Below, in pieces: positions 1 through 11,337 of a stretch of DNA of 64,000 nt (position 1 is its first letter; each line of letters opens with the position of its first letter). The position numbers and the translations under genes were made by a program. The notes under the pieces were generated by a model. The model was not told where the DNA came from. It was given only the letters and a program-made list of their open reading frames with translations, and did not search any database. The stretch comes from Saccharina japonica (Eukaryota; Sar; Phaeophyceae; Laminariales; Laminariaceae), in the NCBI GenBank assembly GCA_008828725.1, contig MEHQ01000660.1, positions 470,804 through 534,803 on the forward strand, written 5' to 3'.

Positions 1-254
1 AATTAGCAGGATGCTGCAGCGAGGCCCAGCGTACCGAGCTCGATCGTGGGCGTGGCCTTCTGACGAAGTAGAAGGTGCCTCTGGTGCTGGTGATGCTACT
101 TCTGGTGACAATGGCATCGGTGTTGGTACTGCTGCTGCTGCTGTAACTGCTGCTGTCCGAGTTTCTCCGCAAGGTGTGAGGCTCCCCCGGGTGGCTGTCT
201 TCAGGCCAAAGGATATCAAGAGTAGCAAGGTATTGGTCGGCCCTCTTGCCAGGT
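1..254. other. Possible exon fragment at the left edge, strand undecided
   Basis: On plus, an open frame runs from about position 11 to a good donor (CCAG|GTGAGC at 255) and includes a GCT-rich alanine run. On minus, the same segment is also open to the window edge and reads plausibly (for example YLATLDILWPEDSHP). CAG/CTG repeats keep both strands open. No family recognised. Confidence 0.25.
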
Positions 255-256
255 GA

Positions 257-3200
257 GCACTATCAATTTAGTTATTGTGTATATTGATTACAAGTGTACT
301 CGGTGTATCTTTCTTCACGTATTGCATTGGTCGGGTGGCCTTTTCAGGAGGGCTATATATCACACTTTATAAAACTACGGCAGTCGCCGCGAAAACGGAC
401 ATGGAACTTCGATGCGTTCAGGTTGGGAAAATCGTATGTATGGCTTGTAGTGTTGTATAGGGATCTGAAACGATGGGGAAACAAGTATTTGACGAGATCA
501 GATCGTACATGCAACAACTCAAAGCCTAAATCACAAAACAGCACTTCCTAAAACAACGCAGTGTTTCCTAGCAAAGGTGGTGGTTTCAAACTCCGCGAAG
601 ACTTGTCTTCAGGAGGACATACCATCTTGTCATCGACCACACCTGATATGCCGCTAAAATGGATTTGGTTATAGCTGAAGTGCTGACTCTTTACTAACCA
701 GCTACGACAACAGAGCGTGATAGCTCTCAGAACTCTCCAGATCTAAGCTGTTGCGAATAAAATTGCAATGCACATTAGCTGAGGTATATCTGTATTGTAA
801 CCAAAACAGGGACACGGTTATCACAACTACTACCGGTTACGTTGGTTAATAATTTCTTCACAATCCTACAGTAAAGACTCGTGCTACGATAGGTATACCA
901 CTTTTTGGCTTGAACGTTTTCTGAACTACGAGGCCCCTTACCACAAAATCGTCCGAAATTCATTTGTTTTGTTAGCAGTTATTTGCATTATATAGTTACT
1001 GTAGTTAGGCCAAGGGTTTTGGTCGTCGGGCAGTATTTATAATATTTCCCCGAAAGTAAGCAATTACTTATTATTAGTATATGGGGCTAGCTCCCTAAGT
1101 AAGGAGCGTCAGAAAAAAAACTGTATCGTAGCTTGCATCTCTAGAGCGAAATATTCCTCTCGCCAGCATATTGGTCATCCAGCGATATGTTATTCAAATC
1201 TGGAGGTAAACTCGAATCAGTTTCGACATGTTCCCGTTTTGGGTTCACGTCGAAGACTTGAGCTTGTTTCGACTAGTTTCTGCGGCTAGTTCTGGGGCTG
1301 CGTTTGGGTGACGGCCCGTTCATTGCTTGCGCCTCGACGCTGTCCGACGATGTCCATGACGCTTGCCCCTCACGAACGAAACGTGGTTTAAGTGTATTCG
1401 ACAAAGTTCAACTTTCAAAAGCGGGAGCACCAAATGAACACGTTGTCGTGCCCGGATTATACGGTCCGAGATTTTGCGCGATACAAGTTGTGGGAATAGC
1501 TCGGTGTGACAGCATTGAAGCTTGTTTTCGGGCTTTTGGTACAGTTCGTTTTCTTTAGGTCGACCTTGCACTCTGAAATGCAGTTCAGAGTCCGATGTTG
1601 CATCGTGTTCAGTGCAGTACGGTCGGGTTACTTCTTTGATCTAAATTCTACAACGCGTTTTCATCTGGCCAAGCCACACCGTACAATAAACCGAACCATT
1701 GAAGCCGTTGAGATGTTTGGCCAAGATTATAACCCCGACCGCGACCGGTCTCGAGGACTGTCGGGGCCAGGCACGTCGGCGATGAATGCTGTGCAATGCC
1801 CAAGCGTGCTTCTCTTGGCGTAGCGTTGTCTGTTTGACGTTGAGACCCGACGGGTCAGCAAGCATTCCCGCAATGTAGTTGTTGACCATTTTCTAGCGTA
1901 TGGTAAAAACCTCCGCTCAACGCAATGAATCATCGCGTTCAAAAAGCCACGTACGATCCACAAGTTTGAGTCCAAGATTTCGCCAGTTCCTGCTCTGCTC
2001 GTATAGTAGTATGATACTACCGTAAACTCTCTGTTCAGCACGTAAAGTAAGTGTAGGAGGAGAACGAGATACCGGCGCCTTGAGACCACGGATGTGGCGT
2101 AGAAGACCACAATAGGAGGGCACGGAACACGGCTGTACATCTTGTTCTTATGTAAACAACTAAAAAGCGAAGAGCCAGAAACAAGCGAACCATGGTATCG
2201 AATTGCAAAGCTTAATATTACTGTAGAATCGTGCTGGTTCCAGCGAGAGCCGAAACACCTCTTCTTCGGGACTTTGCGGCATGGCGTTTGAGACTCTACA
2301 CATTAAACCTATGACTCTTGTCTTTCACGGCAATGCAAGACCAACTGAGGCCTGGCCTGTTCTAGCGTATTGTTTTGTTTCTGTTTTGAAACACAAGCTA
2401 CGCTACGCGTGTTTGGTTGTTTTCAGCAGGTTCGGCCTTAACTCGCGCAGGGAAGCCCTCGAACAAACAAGTCCAGTCGTCACGTGTTCCTTTTTTTATT
2501 GAAAAACAAGCATGTCCAATATCAGTTCGAAAATCTCTAAATCCCTTGGCGCAAGAAACAGTTCCCGAAAGTGTTGTTTTTCTCGTAAGGTTCCACATGT
2601 GCTCAATTCAGTGGTCTAGTACTTTCGAGGCGTTAATTGAAATAGCGTTGCATACCCGCAGGAACCAAAATAGGGACACGGATGTATGCCTCTTGTTGGT
2701 GCGACCATGTCTGAACGTTTCGTTATTTGGCGTAAAGACCGAGATAGGGCCTGAATGCGTATTATATTGATTTTGCTATAGAAGGGAATTTGTTTTGAAA
2801 TATCGCCCCCCCAAGAAATGTCAAGCATGTCCAAACCTCGCGAAGTACAACTCGCCCTCTAACCGTCTCTTCACCGATGTGTTGCCCTTGTCCAAGAGGT
2901 CCATCGGATGCGTTTAAGGTCGAAACTTCCGACGTATTCTATGCTTCATCGCCCGAAGCGTAAATGTTGTGCTTCTTGCCGGAACTAGCTCCGAGCAGAC
3001 AAACATTCACTCCAGCGCTTACAGCATTACTGATATTAAGTATAGCCTCCTTCCCGTAGCCGCTGTGTGCGGCTTGAGAGCTTTTCAGGCCTCAGGGCAG
3101 TCCCTGTCGGCCATCAAACACCTCATTCAAACCACACGCAGCACGCCGATGCAACCAACAACAGCTGCTGTGTCGCTCTCTTTCCCCCTTCTGCCATCAC

Positions 3201-4240
3201 AGGTATTGCGCAAAGAACTAGTAGCCATGAACGCATAGTGGCGAGGAAAACAGGATGGCGTCGATGTCGGGGGTGCTGCGGCTGCAACTTTTGGTCTGCA
3301 TGGGGGGTGTTGCTCGCCCTTGAGGGCCAAATAGTAAGAAGCGATAAACCCGTGACGATTTTCGTTTAATGTCGCGATCATTTTTCCATAGGGTGGGTTT
3401 GGTGAATGTCGGTGAACGGTCGGTGCCGCTAATGCTTGCGGGAGATAGGGCGATGTCATTTAGTTCTAATTTTGTTTTGGACGGTCATGATTTTCGAAGG
3501 AAAAATACAAGCAGGGTGTGCACGTTAGTGGATTGAAAGCCGAGTCAGTCGTGACAATTGCTGCATTTGAACTGACCACTATGAGGCGTCATCCGTGTCC
3601 AAGCGAATCAAGGGGTGAAGTGGATTCTTAAACAGCGTCGTTCGGAAAGTCTTTATCGCTCGACGTGGGTGTTCTGTGCAACGTAGATGACCATCCCGGA
3701 GTTGAGTACGCTGGCCCTGTCGGTTTGTCCAACACGCCCTTCGTGGTCGCCTCGACGACGTGGTGATTCGACAGTGCACTATAACGTGCAAGGCGGGCCA
3801 GCTAACCCCATCGGCACTATACCTAGGAAAACAACGTCAACACGTAGTGACGGTGACCGCATATTCCCCACGAATCATCCTGAACTCAGTCATGTGGAGG
3901 ATGCGTCTCGAATGCCACGGGACGGGCTACGTATACATCTCGAAGCGCGCGCAGCATGATGGGGCATCGCGCTTCTCTTACACAGTTTTTCTTGCACGAG
4001 CTTTCATACATTAGACGGGTGACCAATACTTCCCCCCGTAGTTTCGATCGCCATACTACAGTAAACGCAACACAATGAAGACCCCAAATGGACAAAAACA
4101 ATATGTGGACGCCTTTTATGCGGGGCTTTCACAGCATCTGATGCCAAATGTAATGTCGGTGGTTATGTTGTACATTGTCAATGTTGGTCATTCGTATGAT
4201 GTCTTAGCTCAGCACGTAAACTCCGCCCTTCCCGCCCGTA
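257..4240. other. Intergenic DNA, no supported gene
   Basis: Only short chance frames are present, with no convincing exon, domain or tandem structure. A CCCCCC tract occurs near 2808. Confidence 0.4.
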
Positions 4241-4244
4241 CTGG

Positions 4245-5290
4245 AACACGACTAAGCGGGCGGTCTCTTTGCCTCCCAAAGATGTACGCAGGCAGGTTAG
4301 AATGTTCGATTGTTTTCGTTTAAGGACACACTATTGTTGTGCTGAACACCAGCAGAACATCAGTCCGTATGGTTCTCGACGTTGTGGCCAGAGCGGGGGT
4401 TGTATACGCGTGGTGGTCAGGTGAGTGTCGTGACATGACCAGCTCGTACCGTCTCTATTGCGTATTGTTGGGTTACGTTACGGCCACAGTAGGTCCACCC
4501 ATACCCACCCCTACGCGTGCGCTTTGAGCCTTCTTTTCCTCCGTCAATGATCACTGTTCGCTCGACTAGACGTATGTTGGGTTGTGTGGCACTTCCGTGT
4601 TACCCCATACTTCACACTGTCGACCCCCTTTTTACGCTTATCATTGGTACCGTGAAAACATCACGGCACCGTGAATAGAGTTTCCGTCGGTAGTTTTGAT
4701 TTCCTATAGCGTGAATACACTCCAGCAGTATATAATACCTGGTAGAATCCCTCTACTAGTATCGGCCTCGGACATCCCGCGTATCACAGTCACCCGTTGT
4801 AATCAAGTTAAAACGCCAAGCATCGCCACCTGGTCGGTAGTATCGGGCTACATGAAGAAACCCCGATAGCATATCAGGCATCGGAAATAGGGCGCACACC
4901 AGGACGCATGATACGGTAGCCGTAGCACATTACGTGGAGGAGGCTCTTCACTCAAGCACCTCTTTACCTCACGAAACATGTATATGTTGAGGACGCAGAT
5001 CAACTCATCAAGATGGTCAACACCATGGCGTAGGTATCCACCGAACCATGTTCGCCAATAGTGCCCCCTCGCGTAAGCAGGCTGGCCAATCAGAGTTGAG
5101 GAAAGTCGTCTGTCACAAAAGGTTTGGCCAGAGCGTACTACCCCTTAGAGTCATTATACGACAGGAGTTGCTCGTTTCGGCCCAAACATGTATGACTGAC
5201 CAACCATATCATGTAGGAATACTACATAATTTAGTTGTGTTCTACGACAGTATTCGTTATATATATATACAAGCGCAAAAATCGGGGCGC
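4245..5290 (+). repeat. Unclassified dispersed repeat, uninterrupted copy
   Basis: About 1 kb that matches, in reverse complement, the two flanks of the LTR element at 15.8-20.0 kb. It keeps an intact GGTACC at 4649-4654, exactly where the other copy is split. No protein coding was recognised. Ends are approximate, and no terminal inverted repeat was found. Confidence 0.7.
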
Positions 5291-5546
5291 TTCGCGCGCC
5301 TTATTTTTTCTTATTGGGCTGCGCCAAGCGAAGGCTGTAGATAGCGATTCATGTGGAATGACAACCGCTCCTAGACAAATAGGTTTAATAGATCGGGATT
5401 AACTAACTTGCTGAACCTCTTCGCTCCCATTGGTGGACACGCTGGCTTCACGAACCTCAGCCCACAAAGCCAATCAGCTACGAGCCAGTGATATTTGGGT
5501 TTCCACACCGCGAAACGCGAACCGGGGATGAGGCCGTATCATCCCT

Positions 5547-6108
5547 TTTTGTTTTGTTTTTTGTTTTTTTTCCATCCCATTTATTATCTTCGCCCTTTCT
5601 TTCTCTCTCCTTCCTCGTCGTAACTCAGATCCGGGGTCACAAGGTAGGGTGTTCTCCCTCCTCCCCCACTACGGTTCTTGCCTTGCATTTTTATCGCGAG
5701 AATATTTCAGCACTTTCTTCACGGATCTACATTATTTGACTTTTTCGTGGTTTGTGTCGCGACACGTGCCACGGCACGTGCCGCGGCATGTCGCGACACG
5801 TGTCGCGGCATTTCGCGACATGCCGCGGCACGTAGGGTTCGGGTTAGGGTTAGGGTTAGCGATACTCGCCGCGACACTCGCCGCGACACGTGTTGCGACA
5901 AAAGTCAAATAATGTACATCCCTCACTTTCTTCCCTCCTCGACTTGCGTCGGATTCCGCCTACCCACGCCACCAAGGCGCTCTCAGCAATTGGTTCCTCT
6001 TTATTTTTTCAAGTAAAGACAAAATCTCTCACCACGGTGGGATTCGATCTTGGGTACCAATTATAGTAGTCTTTGAAGCTGACCACTACTCTACCCGGGC
6101 GACCGGCT
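5547..6108 (-). mobile_element. tRNA-derived SINE, split by a MULE-like MITE
   Basis: Read on minus, the head has a box A-like TAGAGTAGTGG (about 6083-6094) and a box B-like GATCGAATCCC (about 6040-6050). A body of about 250 bp follows, then a tail after GGATGGAAAAAAAA. The body matches six other copies in the window. The element at 5721-5923 interrupts the body. Confidence 0.8.
5721..5923. mobile_element. MULE-like MITE carrying telomere-like repeats
   Basis: 203 bp with 24 bp inverted ends (left ACGGATCTACATTATTTGAC..., right reverse complement AGGGATGTACATTATTTGAC...). The 10 bp direct flanks CACTTTCTTC (5711-5720 and 5924-5933) occur once in other SINE copies. A 9-11 bp target duplication is typical of Mutator-like elements. 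The interior is palindromic (CGCGACA, GCCGCGGCA) and holds GGGTTAGGGTTAGGGTTAG near 5840. Confidence 0.85.
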
Positions 6109-6117
6109 ATTATCCCT

Positions 6118-7655
6118 GGGTGGTGCTGGTTTTATTTTCGAGCGCCAGCCAATCAGCGATCGGCCGGTCGTGCTGGGGTTTCCACACCGCCCGGGGCGGT
6201 TTCCATTTGGGTGGTCATTTTTTTCGTCCCGGGGTGGTCGGAGTTGTAGGTATATGGAGGCATTTCAAAACCGGGGATGGGGACCAATCGTCCCCGGGTG
6301 AGGAGTTGTGGATGCATGGCAATATTTCCAATCCCGAGATGATACACTGTCGTCCCCGGGCATCTATGGCGTTGTATATCAACCCGAGAAAATCAGCGAT
6401 CGGCAGATGTGGCTGGGGTTTCCACACCGTGCGCGGCGGTGTCGACCTGGATAATCTCGACCTTCGTCCCCGCGTTGTTGGAGTTGAGTATGTATGAAGG
6501 AATTTATGATCCAGGGATGGGTCTTTATCGTCCCCGGGTGGCGCTGGTTGCATTTTCGATCCCCAGCGAATCAGCGAGCGGCCGGTCGGGCTGGAGTTTC
6601 CACACCATGCGGGGCGGTTTCGAGCCGAGGGATTGTTTTTTTCGTCCCCGGGGTGTCGGAGTTGTAGATATACGGACGCAGTTCCAAACCGGGGATGGGG
6701 ACCAATCGTCCCCAGGTGAAGACTTGTAGATGTATAAAGGGATTTTCGATCCGGGGATGGGTCTCTATCGTCCCCGGGTGGCGCTGGCTTTATTTCGAGC
6801 CCCAGCCAATTAGCGATCGGCCGGTCGAGCTGGGGTCTCCACACCGTGCGGGGCGGTTTCGAGCCGGGGGATCGTTTTTTTCGTTCCCGGGTGGTCGGAG
6901 TTGTAGATGTATGGAGGGATTTCCGATCCGGGGATGGGTCTCTATCGTCGCCGGGTGGCGCTGGCTTCATTTTCGAGCCGCAGCGAATCAGCGAGCGGCC
7001 GGTCGGGCTGGAGTCTCCACACCGTGCGGGGCGGTTTCGGGCCGGGGGATCGTTTTTTTCGTCCCCGGGTGGTTGGAGTTGTAGAGTTACGGGAACATTT
7101 ACGAACCGGGGATGGGTAGTATTTTATAGTCGTCCCCGGGTTGGGGGTTGTGGATTTATGGCGGGATTTCCGATCCGGGGATGATACTCGGTCGTCCCCG
7201 GGTGGCTCTGGCTTTGTATATGAGCCCCAGCCAATCCGCGATCGGCCGGTGTGGCTAGGGTTTCCACACCATGCGAGGCGGTGTCGACCCTGGGGACCTC
7301 GATTTTCGTCCCCGGGAGGTCGGAGTTGTAGATGTATGGAGGGAGTTCCGAACCGGGGATGGGGTCGTATCGTCCCCGGGTGGCGCTGGCTTCACGTTTG
7401 AACCCCAGTCAACCAGCGATGGGTATGTCGGGATGGGGTTTCCACACCGTGCGGGGCGATCGACCCGGGGGGTCGTTTTTTTTCGTCCCCGGGTGGTCGG
7501 AGTTTTATATATACGGAGGTCTTTCCAAACCGGGGATGGGGCCCAATCGTACCCGGGTGAGGAGTGGCGGATGTATGGCGGGGTTTCCGATCGGGGGATG
7601 ATACTCTGTCGTCCCTGGGTAGCGCTGGCTTTGAATACGAGCCCCAGTCAATAAG
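6118..7655. repeat. Satellite array with alternating 178/240 bp spacing
   Basis: TTTCCACACC recurs at about 6179, 6419, 6597, 6836, 7015, 7260 and 7439, giving steps of 240, 178, 239, 179, 245 and 179. The long step holds a duplicated subunit of about 62 bp (GAGTTGTAGATATACGGA... to CGTCCCC). The higher-order unit is therefore about 418 bp. The sequence is GC-rich with many CCCGGG sites, and frames through it are periodic artefacts. Confidence 0.9.
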
Positions 7656-7720
7656 GGAAGTATTAACTTCCTGCGAGTTGGGCTGGAAGCTAAAAGGGGG
7701 GAAACATGTACAGCAGTATA

Positions 7721-7772
7721 CATTGCGAATATTTCCTCTATAAGTGTTAGTCTACGTATATATGTACAGATC
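7721..7772. repeat. Short repeat matching the left flank of the pogo-like MITE
   Basis: ATTGCGAATATTTCCTCTAT... occurs here and at 8522-8566. Here it continues without the MITE and so resembles an empty site, though similarity beyond the junction is weak. Confidence 0.6.
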
Positions 7773-8040
7773 ATGAAAATTGGAAGCTGGGAGATAATGT
7801 CGGCGGCCATGTTCTACATCAAGGCGACGTCTAGTGGGGCAGTGCGCGGTATAGTAAGAGATAACGCCATCAGAGCTACCATTACGACGACACCAGCTGC
7901 CACTGTCGCTTGAGTTCAAGAATGACCTCGTGCTGAAAATACTTGATCCGATGTTAAGGAAGTATGGGTGAGACAACTCTGCACCTGATCAGTGGTCAAC
8001 TACAGACCTACAGAGACAAGGCAATGCAACAATTACGTAT

Positions 8041-8106
8041 GGGCGGGACCACGGGCCGGCGCAGGAGGCCTCATCCAATCCAATACTTACTTTAAATGAT
8101 CCACGG
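8041..8106 (+). repeat. Dispersed repeat fragment
   Basis: GGCGCAGGAGGCCTCATCCA followed by ACTTACTTTAAATGATCCAC, shared with 8441-8506 and, inverted, with 14713-14760. Confidence 0.75.
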
Positions 8107-8267
8107 TAGGGAGACATAATACATTAGTAAAATGGCGATCGCATCGGAGGATCCAAAATAATGGAACCACGGATTCGATCAGAATGTCTCAGGATGCGTA
8201 TCCCAGAGAGGTCACTTCTCCTTTTCGCTCCCGAAACCTCGTGAGCAGAGTTAGTCACGAAATTCTT

Positions 8268-8506
8268 GAGACCATCCCACCCACCCAGCAGAAATATTCG
8301 TTTGTTTTATAATATTTTTTTTTCATTTTTTTTATTTTTCTTTGTTTTTGTACCCAGATCATTTACAGGTACTAACCACGCGCTGAGTATACGCCAGCCA
8401 AGCGTCCCCTCAGCGCGGGGGGACATACCAGGCGAGGCCCCCCTGCCGGCGCAGGAGGCCTCATCCAATCCAATACTTACTTTAAATGATCCACGGTAGG
8501 GAGACA
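8268..8506 (+). repeat. Dispersed repeat, longer copy
   Basis: Runs from CATCCCACCCACCCAGC through GCTGAGTATACGCC and GGCGAGGCC to the AATGATCCACGG end; the interior contains a T-rich stretch. Inverted relative of 14713-14900. Confidence 0.7.
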
Positions 8507-8566
8507 GAATAAATTAGTATACATTGCGAATATTTCCTCTATAAGTGTTAGTCTACTATATATGTA

Positions 8567-8746
8567 CAGTAGTGGCCCCTCTACAATGCCGGTGTGTGCC
8601 AGGCCTCGATACCGGCATTATTGAGGGCACCGTTATTATTCCGCACACTGATACACTGGTTAAATCACGTATGTGCCAAGCGATTTCACCGGCATTATAT
8701 AGGGCACCGGCATTATTAAACCGGCATTATAGAGGGACCTATACTG
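8567..8746. mobile_element. Pogo/Tigger-like MITE
   Basis: 180 bp, with left end CAGTAGTGGCCCCTCTACAA and right end reverse complement CAGTATAGGTCCCTCTATAA. Flanking TA dinucleotides (8565-8566, 8747-8748). Interior repeats of CCGGCATTAT at both ends look like subterminal transposase sites. Ends resemble those of the larger element at 32.3-34.2 kb. Confidence 0.8.
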
Positions 8747-9171
8747 TATATGAACCTTGGTGCGTACAAATATATTTCGAAGGCTTTTGACAACCGTTGT
8801 GTACTAACCGGCAGCTTGATCGCAGTGTCGCTAATCAACGCTCCCATCCTTCTATGCCGTCTAGATTGGAAGGTATACGCAGCTTGTCCCAATTCCCAGG
8901 CTGGTGAAAGTCGCCCGGATCGCAAACGTGGGAATTACCGCTTGATTGCCGATTTTGTCCTCCTACCATAGCACTGGTCGGAATCACTTTTGTATTCCTG
9001 GGGATTGTCACGTACTAACAGGGTCATTATCCAGGAACGACCCTTGCGGGGCGTACGGAGTCTTGACGTTGAGCTGTGTGATGCTGAAGCGTGTTGTTTT
9101 TGCGTTGCGTACTCTCCTCTTGAACTTCCTCAAACTGACGCTGTCCTTCATCCTCCGGTGGCATTTGCCAG

Positions 9172-11337
9172 GTGTTTTTTGCTGCAGGAGTATTGGTAGC
9201 AGTGGTTCAGCTTGGCATACTTCCTGGACTAGTCGAAGTGCTCGGAATCAGCACTGTGGAGCAGGTCGGTTCTGTTGCGGCCATAGTGGCCTTCGCCTTG
9301 GTGGCCTTCGCGACGGTCCTCAGCTGGAACGATACTACCTTCTACGTCGTGTCGATGACCAGCACCTTCCTTGTCTACTGTAGCATGTCCATGGTGAGTT
9401 GTCGTAGCTGGAGGACGCATGCTACGATAGAGGTGCACCATATTTTTTCTGAGATAATCACTTAAGGAGCGTCATACCTCATCGAGAAAATGGTTTAGGA
9501 GGAAACAAAAGTGCTGCCGGACGCGAAATCTCATGACCGATGTATACTCTAAAACATTATTCGTCACAAAAATGAAAGTCCGACGAATTTGGGTTAAGGA
9601 TCCCGATCGTTTATAAAACGATTCAGCCAAAACGTGCTACCTCTGCTGTAGCACGCGTCGGAGGCACACATAATTTGACCGCTTTTAGTTGACAATGGGT
9701 TCCTTGTTGCTTTTTTGTTAGTGCGGAGAAGGGTGACGGATGAGGCCGGCGTTGTTATTGATATCCCATTACAGTACTACAGTAGATAATGGCTATCGTC
9801 CTAAGCGTCAATCATAAAAAGGCCAAAGGTTGGTATGACACATGCTAGAGTGGAGGTGGGCAAGTTTTATTTGGTAAGGTTCCTCCCTTAAGCAACCGTT
9901 TCTACGTCCCCCAAATGCGGTATTGAGAAAACCGGGAGTCGAACCCGAGGCGCAACTCCATGGCCTAGGTCCACAAACCATCAGATTTTCAAATACATAA
10001 TAGCATTTTCGACGATTTTTAAGTTCAAGCCATTCAAAACAGAAACAACGTCCCACAAAAAGTCGAAGTAGTTTGTCCCCAACCAAATTCGTGGGACCAG
10101 TTCTTAATAGGTTAAGGAGCCCCGTCATTTATTAAAATATTTTATCGAAAATGTGCTATCTAACCCCTGTCGTAACACGCCTCTTTTTCTTGAACTTGTT
10201 AATACTAATGAGGATTCCCCATTAGCGACCGAGTGTTTTCCTGTTACAGCAGAAAGCACGCTGCCTTTAGGTTGGTACATACGGTGACAGCGTGGTGCCA
10301 TCAGAGGAGATGCTGCGGTAAGGGTTGCAGTGTGTTTGGCCAGAAGGTATTTAAACACAAAAACAACAACAACAGCTGCGAGATCGGAGATTTTGTCGAA
10401 ACTCATCTTTGCTATTAATATTTGCGTGTGATACTTCGATCGCGCATACTTACGGGTTTTATGGCTTATACTCCATTTGCTACAGAACCACCCAAATATC
10501 GTCGAGAAAATGTCTTTGTGTGTGTTTGCATGTTATTCGTTGTATACCTAGTCTAGGCCAACAGGTTGCAATGTGTTGTTTTCTCCGAAAGTTGGTTCGT
10601 GTGTGAAGTTTAGATCTCCTGCAGAGAACAGTCCTGGAAAAATACGCAGGTGCCCCCCCATTACACAGGCGTCGCCAGCCGTGTTGACAACCTCAGTCGA
10701 CACCGTATTTGTCACCATCCGAAACATTTTGTCGTACCCGCGTGGTTGTCGCCATGTTCGCCCGTTTGCACGTTTCGATATAGGTAACACCTTGCGGTGA
10801 CGATAACGTCAACCACAGCAGCCCCCAACCCCCCGCATCTACGTGGCAGGGTACGCGACCCGTACCGCACGACTGCGTAGTTGCAGTCGTCACTATCCTA
10901 AGACCTTGTCGCTCGCGTCGCCTACCCTGTATTCGCCCATTTGCACGTTACAACAGGTTAACCTCGCACTGACGATTGCTTCGACCACGATAGCCCCGTT
11001 CGGTATGGGCGGAAGTCTCAGCGGCCTGTTCACCTCGTCCGAAAGCTTCGGCCGCTTTGTTGCCCCCGCCAGCTTCGCCATCGTGTTCGCGTGGTCCATT
11101 TCAACTTCGTCCCCGAAATTGGTGGACTATCAGTTTGTGTTCTTTGGGGCATCTTTCTGCATGGTTGTCGTTACGGTTCTAGTGTGGGAGGCATATCGGG
11201 ACGATAGTGTGACTCACGAGGAACAATATTGTGTCTTTGATGTTGGCACCGACTGCGGTTGTCGTGTCAGCGAGCAGGGGGTGGTAGGAGCTCCAGGCGC
11301 TATCGGTTTCTCGGGGAGAAAAGCGGGCTTGGTTTGA
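9172..11337 (+). CDS. C-terminal exons of a major-facilitator-type membrane transporter (partial)
   Basis: Exon 9172-9393 follows an acceptor (TTTGCCAG) and ends at ATG|GTGAGT. Exon 10957-11337 follows ACAACAG and ends in TGA. Both are phase 0, giving 74 and 126 residues. The first exon holds two hydrophobic spans (from FFAAGVLVAV and from VGSVAAIVAF) and part of a third (VVSMTSTFLVYCS). The second begins LTIASTTIAPFGMGGSLSGL, followed by SSESFGRFVAPASFAIVFAW, the pattern of the TM10-11 region of MFS antiporters in which a small-residue loop precedes a Gly/Ser/Arg helix. A last helix (FVFFGASFCMVVVTVLVW) and a short hydrophilic tail follow. No N-terminal half was found upstream; 4-9 kb is repeats. 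The gene may be truncated, or its 5' exons may lie beyond the window. Substrate cannot be told. Confidence 0.6.
9565..9652 (+). repeat. Short dispersed repeat, copy 1
   Basis: Motif GACGAATTTGGGTTAAGGAT followed by a CTGTAGCACGCGTC end, within the transporter intron. Confidence 0.6.
9918..9990 (-). other. tRNA-like remnant (T-arm/box B)
   Basis: On minus, TCGGGTTCGACTCCCGG forms a good T-arm with a canonical box B, but no matching D-arm or acceptor stem could be drawn. Probably the head of another tRNA-derived repeat; a working tRNA is unlikely. Confidence 0.35.
10110..10182 (+). repeat. Short dispersed repeat, copy 2
   Basis: GGTTAAGGAGCCCCGTCATT followed by CTGTCGTAACACGCCTC, in the same intron, about 0.5 kb from copy 1. 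Confidence 0.55.

Noticed and set aside
5836-5860. Chromosome end
   Set aside because: Only about three telomere-like units, inside a MITE, with unique DNA on both sides.
6215-6970. 251-codon minus frame across the satellite
   Set aside because: It is periodic, with the same peptide recurring every satellite unit. No coding signal beyond the repeat.
8946-9171. Upstream transporter exon (hydrophobic ALVGITFVFLGIV at about 8970)
   Set aside because: An acceptor-like AG is present but a stop follows quickly and no donor fits the phase of the next exon.
9918-9990. Functional tRNA gene
   Set aside because: Only a T-arm/box B is convincing; acceptor stem and D-arm cannot be paired.
10548-10790. 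80-codon minus frame, conserved in both duplication units (also 12389-12631)
   Set aside because: The few nucleotide differences between the copies all change amino acids, which does not suggest selection on a protein. It lies in an intron and has no recognisable domain.
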